Positions 30,318-38,648 of a stretch of 44,237 nt of DNA are shown here, piece after piece. The stretch is from Hymenopellis radicata (lineage: Eukaryota > Basidiomycota > Agaricomycetes > Agaricales > Physalacriaceae). How positions within the stretch are numbered: the stretch's first letter is position 1; the number at the start of each line of letters is the position of its first letter. The notes beneath the pieces were generated by a model. The model worked only from the letters and a program-made list of their open reading frames with translations. It was not told the DNA's origin and ran no database searches. The stretch lies in NCBI GenBank assembly GCA_015501595.1, contig JADNRX010000428.1:1-44237 (forward strand). The letters run 5' to 3'. The position numbers and the translations under genes are program-made.

Positions 30318-30386
30318 TACCCAACGCGGCATTTATAAAGAATCAAATTCCGCAGGACACTGTATTGATGTGATACACTTGACCTT
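30318..30386 (+). repeat. Dispersed repeat R1, copy 2 (partial)
   Basis: Shares acccaacgcggcattta and gatgtgatacacttgacctt with 20659-20755 (inverted) and 38541-38635. Similarity ends at 30386, exactly the outer edge of the right arm. Confidence 0.7.
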
Positions 30387-30427
30387 ACCGAGTAGCTGCT
30401 GCTGCTGCCTCAGTAGCACTTCAAGAG

Positions 30428-30675
30428 TACTGTAGCGTTTCGACCGCAAATTCACATCACGGGTCACAGAGGTCTTTGAAGTGAAGCTATATATACACCA
30501 TAACGGGTCACGGACCACTTTGGCCAGGCACGAGCCTCCAAATAAGGAAATTTCAGGTCCCACCATAGGCGGGACTGTCCAAATAAGGCAATTTAAGGGT
30601 CTGTGAAGCTGTTCGCTGTAACTTCAGACCATAACGGGTCACAGGCTGTGAAGTTACGGTCGAAACGCTACAGTA
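30428..30675. mobile_element. MITE-like element, 248 bp
   Basis: The ends TACTGTAGCGTTTCGACCG and CGGTCGAAACGCTACAGTA are inverted repeats that extend with two mismatches to about 27 bp. The terminal dinucleotide TA could be a TA target duplication of the Tc1/mariner type. The interior is non-coding and holds repeated CATAACGGGTCAC and CCAAATAAGG motifs. The element directly follows the right arm of the inverted duplication. Confidence 0.6.
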
Positions 30676-31029
30676 TACTTAAGACCAAATCCAGTAGTTA
30701 TATGGGGAACCGCACACGCCCTATGCTATGAATTCATTGAAGTAAACAAATAGTACTACTTAATATTTGTATATTTACTATGCCTTCTTGATTCAAGCAG
30801 CAGATGCAACTTTTCCCACTTTCTCTTGAAGGGCTGAGCGAATGATTTGATTGGTCGAGCAGGAGAGGTCCAGACAGACAAATCCACTGAGAACTATGTC
30901 CTCGCTACTTGAGCAGTCGAGGTCCAGACACCAAAAGACTATGCCCCCGCTGCTCGTGCAGTCGAGGTCCAGACAAGACAAATCTACTGAGAAATGATGA
31001 TGGTGTGTGGTGCAGCAAAACAAAACAAT
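30676..31029. other. Intergenic with a short tandem repeat
   Basis: No gene found. It contains three copies of a motif like GAGCAGTCGAGGTCCAGACA beginning near 30857, 30911 and 30956, embedded in partly repeated flanks (aaatccactgagaa / aaatctactgagaa). Confidence 0.5.
30857..30990. repeat. Imperfect tandem repeat, three units of about 45-54 bp
   Basis: Units share GAGCAG(T/G)(C/A)GAGGTCCAGACA. The first and third are followed by the same AAATC(C/T)ACTGAGAA. It lies just downstream of the MDR oxidoreductase gene. Confidence 0.6.
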
Positions 31030-32567
31030 TTAGATTTTGGCCGTTACAGGAGAATCAGCAACTTTGATTACAACTTTTCCGACGTGGGCTTGAGATTGGA
31101 GGTATGCATAGGCTTTGACTGCCTGGTCGAAGGGGAAGACTTTGTCAATAACGGGACGCGTCAATTCGGGGTTGGCTTCCAGCATTCTGTTCAGGTCGTT
31201 GAATCTGTCATACCCCAAGTCAGTCGTGGAATCTAAGGACCCGCAGAAGGTCGAAGGACGTACTGGGCTACAGAGCCAACCATGATACCTCGCAGCATGG
31301 AGGATTTGAACACCGATCGACTGACAATGCTTGCTAGTGGTGTTTGGGTCTAGGGAAATACCACTTTGAGTATGAATGATATGATATGATAGGTCATAGA
31401 AGCGCACCTGAGCTAAGAATCCGATGAGATGGATAGAGCCTCCGTAGCGGACAGCTTTCATCGACTTTTCGAGAGTCCCTGGGCCTCCGACCTGTAGGAG
31501 CATGCAAATGAATCCAACGAGTAAGGGCTGATATACTCACTTCGAGGATGTGATCAACACCGCGACCGTTTGTCAGATTCATAACCTCCACATCCCACTC
31601 GGGTGTCTCCCTATAATTGATTAAATGCTTCGCACCGAGTTTCCTGGCGATTTCGAGTTTGGCGTTGAAGGAAGAGGTGGCGATCACGGTTGCCCCAGCC
31701 GCGACAGCGAGTTGCAATCCGAAGCTATATCCCGTCAACTCGAAGAAAGAGGGTAATAGAGGAAACATACATAGAGATGCCTCCCGTGCCCAAGACTAGG
31801 ACGGTGTCCCCGGCTTTGATTTTGACTGGGCCGTTGAGGGCGTTATAGGCGGTTAGGGCGGCGCATCTAGAACACGGGCTGTGTTGAGAAGAGAGTCGCG
31901 TCGCGATTGGAAACTCACGGAAGAGTGGATCCTTCTTCATAAGACAGGTGGTCCGGAATCGCAACGAGTGACTGGGATGCAATGTTAACTATAAACCATC
32001 GATGCGCATATAGACCTACATGAGCAGGGAACGTCCTATATTGCGTCAGAACGCCATGCACGAAGCCACCCAGCGCCGTGAGCCCAATCGCAGGCGTGAC
32101 ATCTCCATATACATGATCCAGCGCAAAGTTGGCACAGACGCGCGCGCCGACTTGCCATCCAGAAACGGAGTCGCCGACGGCTATGATTTCCCCGGCCATG
32201 TCTGAGCAGGGGACGAGGTCGTCTGGGGAGCTATAGCAATGTCATTGTCCGCGCTACAAGAAGAGTGTTAAGAAACGTACGCAATTTTGCCCCCGTACGA
32301 TTGACTCGCGAGCATCAGGTCGCGAAACTTGGAGTGGGGTGAGTTGGGCGTGGTAGATAATTGATAATAAAGCGAACTTGAAGAGACACGGCGTGTGTTT
32401 TGACTAGAACTTCAGTTGGTTTGACGGGCGGGATGGGGACATCTCGTTGTCTCAAGTCTTCGAAGGAGCCACGCTGCGTTACCCGTAAGCATGAATCTCT
32501 AACTCAAGTAGTAAGTAGTGAGTACCTTGGGAAAGTACCATTGGCGGCTAGTGGTCGGCAGAGACAT
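31030..32567 (-). CDS. Zinc-independent MDR-superfamily oxidoreductase
   Basis: Ten exons close exactly to 358 aa: 32526-32567, 32378-32473, 32281-32327, 32020-32230, 31919-31971, 31771-31866, 31541-31724, 31405-31491, 31264-31349 and 31030-31204. The GroES-like half has VKPTEVLVKTHAVSLQFRDLMLAS, CSDMAGEIIAVGDSVSGWQVGARV and EEGSTLPCAALTAYNAL. The nucleotide-binding half has VLVLGTGGISIFGLQLAVAAGA (Rossmann glycine motif), AKLEIARKLGAKHLINYRETPEW, GRGVDHILEVGGPGTLEKSM and VFPFDQAVKAYAYLQSQAHVGKVVIKV. The catalytic zinc Cys and the four-Cys structural zinc loop of true alcohol dehydrogenases are absent. A quinone- or enone-reductase-like NAD(P)H reaction in the cytosol is therefore more likely. 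Substrate unknown. Confidence 0.88.
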
Positions 32568-32664
32568 GGAAGTAGTCGTATTCAAGATGGATGGGGAGGT
32601 GCGAAAGAGACGCACCGTCGTTATACGCATGAACAAAGTCAGTTACAAATCGATATTGACATCA

Positions 32665-32673
32665 CTTCGTGGG
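32665..32673. repeat. 9 bp target-site duplication, left copy
   Basis: CTTCGTGGG, identical to 36061-36069 and directly abutting the inverted terminal repeat. Confidence 0.8.
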
Positions 32674-33248
32674 AGATTGTCTGGATATTAGACAACGCCG
32701 GTCAGGCACGCCGTTCAAGCGACTGCTGACTAATTTACGCTCAAATCCTGACCAGTTTGCGCTCAAATCCTGACTAATTTGCGCGCAAATCCTGGCCAAG
32801 ATACGCGCAAATCCTAGCGAGTTTGCGCGTAAATCCTAATCAATTTGCGCGCAAATCCTCACCAAGATGCCCTCAAATCCTAGCGAGTTTGCGCGTAAAT
32901 CCTAACCAATTTGCGCGCAAATCCTCACCAAGATGCCCTCAAATCCTAGCGAGTTTGCACGTAAATCCTAACCAATTTGCGCGTAAATCCTCACCAAGAT
33001 GCCCTCAAATCCTGACGAGTTTGCGCGTAAATCCTGATGAGTATACGCGCAAATCATGGTGAGTATACGCGCAAATCCTGAGATCCGGCGTTTCGGGCCG
33101 CGATCCGAGACGACGCGTCAGCGTTCGATCAAGTAGTAGTAGTCGTTGCTCTGTCTCTCTCCCACCACCCACGATGCCCACCTAGTGGCGACCTCCGTCC
33201 CACTTCCGCGCTGATAACCGCCAGGCGGCCTCTGGGATGTTGGTTGTG
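32674..33248 (+). repeat. Left terminal inverted repeat of the 3.4 kb element
   Basis: Matches the reverse complement of 35518-36060. It contains the minisatellite array at 32726-33080 and the TIR-specific sequence 33081-33248. Confidence 0.8.
32726..33080 (+). repeat. 20 bp minisatellite array in the left TIR
   Basis: About 17 units of TTTGCGCGCAAATCCTnAnn with variants such as AAGATGCCCTCAAATCCTAG. Units alternate in a higher-order 60 bp pattern. Each TTTGCGCGCAAA core is itself palindromic. Frames through the array are open by repetition (NPNQFARKSSPRCPQILASL) but this is not a gene. Confidence 0.88.
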
Positions 33249-34700
33249 GTCCTGGCTCTGCGCCAGACTTACTGCTGCTGTCTCTGTGACAGCAGCAGAG
33301 AACGAGGACGACAGCCGACTGGACAACAACCACGACAACAACTACACGTAGACAAGGACGAGGACGACGTCTGGAGGAGGACGAGGAATACTTGGAGATG
33401 ACACCAAAGTTCGCGATGCAGTGACTTTCCGTTACGATCTCAGTATGTATTCTCATTTTCTCGTAGAGCGTTCTTGACAAGCTCGGCAGTTCTTTCCTCG
33501 CGACGTTGCAGAAGACTTCGCCCAATCCACCTGCGTCTGCGCTTTGCGTCTACTAGCCTTTCCTCAATCAAGAACTCACCCCCAGAAGAAGACGCGACGG
33601 CTGCGCTAACGACAGCCCTGAAGACTGTCCCCACCATATGCGAGGCGTGGAGGCAGGACGAGAGACACGTTTGAAAATGCTCCTCCCAAAGCAGGGACGA
33701 CCTGTCCATGATCACCTGGATGACAACAAGATTGACGGCAAAGACGCGTCTTCGCCCGTCGAGTCCCACCACCACTGCCGCTACTACCATCACCCTCAGT
33801 CCCCGCATCATGCACGGCTGAGTGTCCCCGTGCCATTGCCCGGGGATGCTCATCGGGCATGAATGGATTTGGGTGATTGGTAATGTTCTGAGTGTGAACC
33901 CATGGGCCGACTCAGAACCCGCGCAGCCCGTACCCGTATGGTACGGGTGTTTAACCGCGATGGGAACGGGTGTGGGTGTCCCTCTCGACACCCGCGGATC
34001 CTCCCGTGCTGTTCCTTACGCGGCGGCGGCGCGATTCTTCAGGTTACAGTACGTTCGTTTTCTTGGTTCGACTTGCAAGTTGTGGACAACCTGTTCATAG
34101 ACAAACCGCCTTCGACTTGAGTTGAACCGTAAGTGTTACTATCCTGTTTCGTTACCCATACACCAACATTTTCCTTGAGAGGATCGCGTGTCTGGTTTCG
34201 CGCTGACAGTGTACTTACCTGATACGTATAGCCTCCATTCTGTTTGATGCGATGTGACGAGTCCCTTTCTGGAATGCTCAGTATGTCACTTCTTATGGCG
34301 GTGGTCTCTAAATCTGACGCAATAACCTTGCAGCAGATTTCGGCACAAGTCACTGATTAGAGCAAGAAATTGAGGAGTTGCCCAGTCACGTCGAAAGGAA
34401 CTTGAAACTAAGCTGATCCTCTTCCTCAAGAAATGCCCTAACTGATCCATCGCAGGGGAAAGCGCGAGCAACAATCCTTGTGAGTACTTGCACTAGATTG
34501 ACATCCCATCACTAACGACAGCTTCACAGAATTAGAATAGTAAAATTTGTCTATTCTGATTCGGAAAGGTATGTACATTCGGGAATACTACGTGGTGCAA
34601 AGTACTAACAAAGTATTCACAGACTATCCAGAGTAGAGTAGAGTAGTGCAAGTAAATATGATTAGCAGTGTTTTCCGAGTAAGAGAAGACGTGTGAGCGT
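33249..34700. other. Internal non-coding part of the 3.4 kb element
   Basis: No convincing gene or transposase. It includes a run rich in CGACGACG/ACAACAACC-type triplets (33280-33400). A GC-rich block (33820-33990) has the palindromic CCCCGTGCCATTGCCCGGGG and repeated TACGGGTGT/ACGGGTGTGGGTGT motifs. A short GTAGA repeat lies near 34630. Several short ORFs on both strands show no family resemblance. Confidence 0.5.
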
Positions 34701-34967
34701 TTAATTTGGGCGGACTGGTTTCATGGGGTCAGCGGCGGCGTGCCCGTCGATGTTGGGGATACCGACTTGATGGCAGTCCTTGTCCACATGGGCGGAGATT
34801 TCATTGGCAAGTAGGCGGTGATGGCAGATAACGCAGCGAAGGCCTGTCGTGTCGTCCGCGGCATAAGTGATGTCGTCCACCTCGATGGCGACGGAGTCGG
34901 ACTCGTCGTGAGCGTGGCAACAAGAGATAGCCCACAACGCAATGAGACGGGCGAAGGGATGATCCAT
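34701..34967 (-). CDS. Small ORF with a UBZ/Rad18-like CCHC zinc-finger pattern, inside the transposon
   Basis: 88 aa from ATG 34965-34967. The N-terminus is hydrophobic (MDHPFARLIALWAISCCHA). An acidic stretch (DESDSVAIEVDDITYAADD) is followed by LRCVICHHRLLANEISAHVDKDC, a C-x2-C-x11-H-x4-C arrangement. It resembles ubiquitin-binding UBZ4/Rad18 zinc fingers, in which 'I..H.D..C' is typical, though those usually have three residues between His and the last Cys. It is the only ORF in the element with a recognisable pattern. It may be captured host sequence or an accessory gene, and upstream exons are possible. Expression and function are unknown. Confidence 0.4.
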   Translation of the reverse strand: MDHPFARLIALWAISCCHAHDESDSVAIEVDDITYAADDTTGLRCVICHHRLLANEISAHVDKDCHQVGIPNIDGHAAADPMKPVRPN

Positions 34968-35517
34968 CAAAGTAAGAGATAGCCCCGCTAGGAAGCAGCC
35001 CACTCAGAGGCGGGAGGATTGGACCCGAGGGCGTTCCTGAGGGAGACCAATCAGAATCACCGCTGCGAGGGCGTAAGAGGAAGAGGATGCACCTCAAACG
35101 CACCCCACATCAAGAGCGCCCACGTCGTATGCCCATCCCGCACCCTGCACAAAGTTGCAGTCCGTCCTCATGAGGTGGTCGTCAGTCGAGTCCGTGGGCG
35201 TGCCAACGAGCTCACTTACGGTCCTTCGCCCTCGAGCCCCTCCCAGGTAACGGAAAACATAGCATGATGAACCCCCAGCCGCGGAGGCGGGCTAGGTGGA
35301 CGTCGGCAGTGTCATCGTCCAGATTGTGGGCGGTTTATAATGCTCTCACCGCCGCGCTCAGCGTCATCCCAGAGTCCGTCTAGCACACACGACGGCTTAT
35401 TTACAGGAGCCTTGGACGAGCCAGATAAGTTAACGCCACGCAGCAGCAATGTCCGTCCAGCGTTGTCGACAAAGTTACAGTCCGTCGTTGTATGATGAGG
35501 CGGTTGTCAGTCGCCGG
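34968..35517. other. Internal non-coding part of the 3.4 kb element with a direct repeat
   Basis: No gene supported. Two related segments (ACAAAGTTGCAGTCCGTC...GTGGTCGTCAGTCG near 35149-35192 and ACAAAGTTACAGTCCGTC...GCGGTTGTCAGTCG near 35469-35514) form an imperfect direct repeat. Confidence 0.45.
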
Positions 35518-36060
35518 CACAACCAACAGCCCAGAGGCCGCCTGGCGGTTATCAGCGTGGAAGTGGGACGGCCGTCGCCACTAGGTGGGCATCGTGGGTG
35601 GTGGGAGAGAGACAGAGCAACGACTTGATCGCACTGACGCGTCGTCTCGGATCGCGGCCCGAAACGCCGGATCTCAGGATTTGCGCGTATACTCACCATG
35701 ATTTGCGCGTATACTCGTAAGGATTTACGCGCAAACTCGCCAGGATTTGAGGGCATCTTGGTGAGGATTTGCGCGCAAATTGGTTAGGATTTACGCGCAA
35801 ACTCGCTAGGATTTGAGGGCATCTTGGTGAGGATTTGCGCGCAAATTGGTTAGGATTTACGCGCAAACTCGCTAGGATTTGAGGGCATCTTGGTGAGGAT
35901 TTGCACGCAAATTGATTAGGATTTACGCGCAAACTCGCTAGGATTTGCGCGTATCTTGGCCAGGATTTGCGCGCAAATTAGTCAGGATTTGAGCGCAAAT
36001 CGGTCAGGGCCGCCTCGAACGGCGTGCCTGACCGGCGGTTTCTAATAGTCAGACAATTTG
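35518..36060 (-). repeat. Right terminal inverted repeat of the 3.4 kb element
   Basis: Reverse complement of 32674-33248 with small differences in array length. It contains the second minisatellite array. Confidence 0.8.
35680..36008 (-). repeat. 20 bp minisatellite array in the right TIR
   Basis: About 16 units in the opposite orientation to 32726-33080, with the same AGGATTTGCGCGCAAATT-type core and the same higher-order order of variants. Confidence 0.88.
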
Positions 36061-36069
36061 CTTCGTGGG
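36061..36069. repeat. 9 bp target-site duplication, right copy
   Basis: CTTCGTGGG, matching 32665-32673. Confidence 0.8.
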
Positions 36070-37123
36070 GATCTTGGCAATGGGAGAACCGGATAAAGGT
36101 GCCCGTGGGCCGGTAACTCGATGAGGTGTGTTTGGTCCTGTTTTGGCCTCTCGTCCTGCCTTGTTACTAAACTTCCAACTTGACGCGTTTTCCGCTCCTC
36201 GTCCACGCCACACACACCTTTTACTACTGGTTTTTGAATGCTCAGCTAGAAATGTCAGCACTCTGGTAGAACTTATCCTTCTCCACTCTATGAAGCGTTT
36301 TGATTCGTTTCGGCCCGAACAGTAAATGGGAGTCCTTCCTTCCTTCCTTAGCCTAAGTGCGGCACCCAAAACCCTCGAAACTTTGACCTCGAGATGACCG
36401 ATTTGCCGAGCGTCCCCGCCACATTCTGCCTGTGCTTGGTGATGATTGGCTGCGCCCTGAATGATACAATTCATTCTTGCATTCATGCCACGACGCGAGT
36501 CCGTGTTGGACTCTCTGCCGGCCTCTCCATCATCTACAACATACCTCGCACATCTTTAACTACTGATTTCCGGCTGAAATTTTGAGCTGAACTGAACTCA
36601 TCCTTCTCCTCCAAAAATCCTTGGGCGATGCACTGCTGACGCCCCATCACACTGATCCTCAGGCTGCGTCAGACAACTATACATTAACCTGATACCTATC
36701 GTGTTACTCTCAGGCCAACTTTCAAACAACTACCGGGATACAAGCGTATCTATCTCAGTTCATACGCTGAACCTACTCTATTCTTACTTGTGTCCGTGCT
36801 TTTCCGTGGGTGCCTCAGGTCCACAGAGAGTTGACGCACTTCGATGTTCTGTGTACTGTGAACCAATCAAGTTGGCAGACCTCCGAAAGGGTACTGATGT
36901 GGTATGATGTCGCGCTCCAGTGCACTCTTCTCTCTGAGTCAGTGATCATGGATGGTAGGAATGCTGTCGTCGCCGTGCCGCCGACGCACATGCGAGACGG
37001 TTGTTGTCATGGACATTCGGTACATCGATTCGTTACTCTCGAACTGATCAACATCAAACGACACTGGCTGTTATAATAGGGCGGACGGATGGAAGCCGTT
37101 CCCACAGGTATCGCACTCCCACC
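36070..37123. other. Intergenic region without recognised genes
   Basis: About 1 kb between the transposon and the membrane-protein gene. Short open frames on both strands have no family resemblance and no plausible exon linkage. The region nearest 37124 probably contains the downstream gene's promoter. Confidence 0.4.
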
Positions 37124-38346
37124 ATGTCCTCAGCCATCGAGGAACCGGGTTATACTACAGCCCTCGTTCAACAGTCCTTCTCGAGTGTGCTGCATTCTTT
37201 CATTCTGTATGCATTCTGCCATTCTATATACACCTGTGTCTTCTTCGTGACCTTGTACTACATATGTAAGTAACTGATCCTTCATCAGCCCCTTCAATCA
37301 CATTGGTGACCTTTATCCAGTTCAAGGTCCTCATGATATTGACCGTACACGAATTATCGCCGCATGTTTTGTTACGTTCCTGTGGACCACTCAGACTATC
37401 TTCTTGATGCTGAACTGGCAGACGTTCTACGGTCTCTTCATCGTACACGGAACAACACTGGACTCAAAATTCGACTATTATTTTCTGCAGGGCGATCCTG
37501 TCATAAGGATCGTGATATACGACTTGTTGCAAGGCCTGAATATCTTCCTGGCTGACTTGATTCTGGTGCGTTCAAGGCATCTGACTGTACTTTCTCTGGT
37601 TCGCTCAAAGCATTGATCAGATTTGGCGCTGCTGGGTCCTGTATGGGAGTAGCTGGAGGATTGCAAGTGTTCTCACCGGATGTTTGATCATTGAGATAGG
37701 CAAGTCTTGCATCTACTTCCAATAGCATTCTTCATGTCCTGCACAGTCAGTGCCTGCGCACTTGTTGTCTTCGATTGCACAAATCAGTTATTCGGCTCGC
37801 AAAAAACTGCCTGGATCTTCATTTATTACTCAATAACCGTGGTCACCAACTGTCTGTGTACATTCCTCATTCTCTATCGCATCGTGCGGATAAGCGGCGT
37901 GCTGGCGAGCCTCAGGACATATCGTGGGATCATCGAAATGCTGATTGAATCCGCTTTCGTGTATTCCATGACTTACATCGTTTACCTTGTCGTATTCGGA
38001 TGCAAGGGCAGTTCGCCATTTTCCCCAGGCTACGAGCTGTACCCAGCAGTTCTATCAAACAGCATCACGGTGAGTGTACCGGCCTCCATAGTCTTCAGAG
38101 TCGCTCACGGTCAATTCATAGGGCATCGCGCCTACTCTCATCGTAGCCCGTGTCATGGCTGGCAAGACGCGTCCGAATGACTCGTGGACACGGCCTTCGC
38201 TCTCAGAGTCTTTGCACTTCGCCAGCGCACCTCACACGCGCACTGGACTGAGTGAAACTGGTGTAGATGTGGAGGAAGGCGAAGTTACGTCCGACCACGA
38301 GCTAGAGCCAGACAGAATTAACACTCAAGGCGAGGAGCAGCCCTAA
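37124..38346 (+). CDS. Multi-pass (about 7-TM) receptor-like membrane protein
   Basis: Five exons close exactly to 337 aa: 37124-37265, 37321-37565, 37621-37699, 37747-38069 and 38122-38346. Hydrophobic segments include AFCHSIYTCVFFVTLYYI, IIAACFVTFLWTTQTIFLML, IVIYDLLQGLNIFLADLIL, IASVLTGCLIIEIVSACALVVF, AWIFIYYSITVVTNCLCTFLIL, ESAFVYSMTYIVYLVVFG and LSNSITGIAPTLIVARV. A hydrophilic tail follows (…VEEGEVTSDHELEPDRINTQGEEQP). WRCWVLYGSSWRIA and GIAPTLIVARVMAGKTRPNDSW are typical of an unnamed agaricomycete 7-TM family. Topology suggests a plasma-membrane receptor or sensor, but ligand and function are unknown. The intron at 37700-37746 is GC-AG. Confidence 0.8.
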
Positions 38347-38648
38347 ACCCTTGAGAATCCGATGTCTCTTCCGCCGCGGACGTTTAGGCAAACACAGATG
38401 CCCCCTTTATGATTGTTTAGTTTTTAGTTCATCATTTCATTAATGAGTTTGTTTACTTATTCTGTTCTGAGCTCGAGATTCGTGACAAAGCCGGCGGATT
38501 TCCACTACCTACGTCGAAATATTAGCAGAGACATCCGATACCCAACGCGGCATTTACCAAGAATCAAAGAACGTCATCCCGTATATTGATGTGATACACT
38601 TGACCTTCAAGTTGGAGTACATCTCGCTAGTAAGTACAGGTCGTTACA
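38347..38648. other. Intergenic with a dispersed repeat
   Basis: Convergent 3' flanks of the membrane protein (+) and the deubiquitinase (-). The only feature seen is the R1 repeat at 38541-38635. Confidence 0.45.
38541..38635 (+). repeat. Dispersed repeat R1, copy 3
   Basis: TACCCAACGCGGCATTTA...TTGATGTGATACACTTGACCTTCA...ACATCTCGCTAGT matches the reverse complement of 20659-20755 along its full length with scattered differences. It also matches 30318-30386. No F-box gene is attached to this copy. Confidence 0.7.

Larger units (their letters stand above)
27880..30386. repeat. Right arm of the large inverted duplication
   Basis: Inverted copy of 20692-23280. It starts in sequence matching the exon that encodes QFLSITDP and ends at ...GTGATACACTTGACCTT (30386), where the match with the left arm stops. 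It carries a truncated protease 3' end and an F-box/LRR copy. Indels relative to the left arm include losses of tens of bases up to more than 100 bp in the protease part. Confidence 0.85.
32674..36060. mobile_element. Non-autonomous DNA transposon with long satellite-bearing inverted repeats (MULE-like)
   Basis: The 3,387 bp element has inverted ends AGATTGTCTGGATATTAG... and ...CTAATAGTCAGACAATTTG. Both are followed inwards by GCCGGTCAGGCACGCCGTTC in matching orientation. It is flanked by an exact 9 bp direct repeat. Terminal repeats extend for about 575 bp (left) and 543 bp (right). They contain minisatellite arrays and then a shared unique stretch (GAGATCCGGCGTTTCGGGCC ... AACCGCCAGGCGGCCTCTGGG). 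No transposase was found. A 9 bp duplication plus long inverted repeats is what Mutator-like elements show, so mobilisation in trans is likely. The family is an inference; other long-TIR superfamilies were not excluded. Confidence 0.8.

Noticed and set aside
32823..33062. Regularly spaced 20 bp repeats that could suggest a CRISPR array or a repetitive protein (NPNQFARKSSPRCPQILASL)
   Set aside because: There are no unique spacers, the host is eukaryotic, and the frame is open only because of the repeat period. It is a minisatellite within a transposon TIR.
36049..36486. 145 aa minus-strand ORF right of the transposon
   Set aside because: It runs across the transposon boundary and target duplication, and nothing in it resembles a known family.
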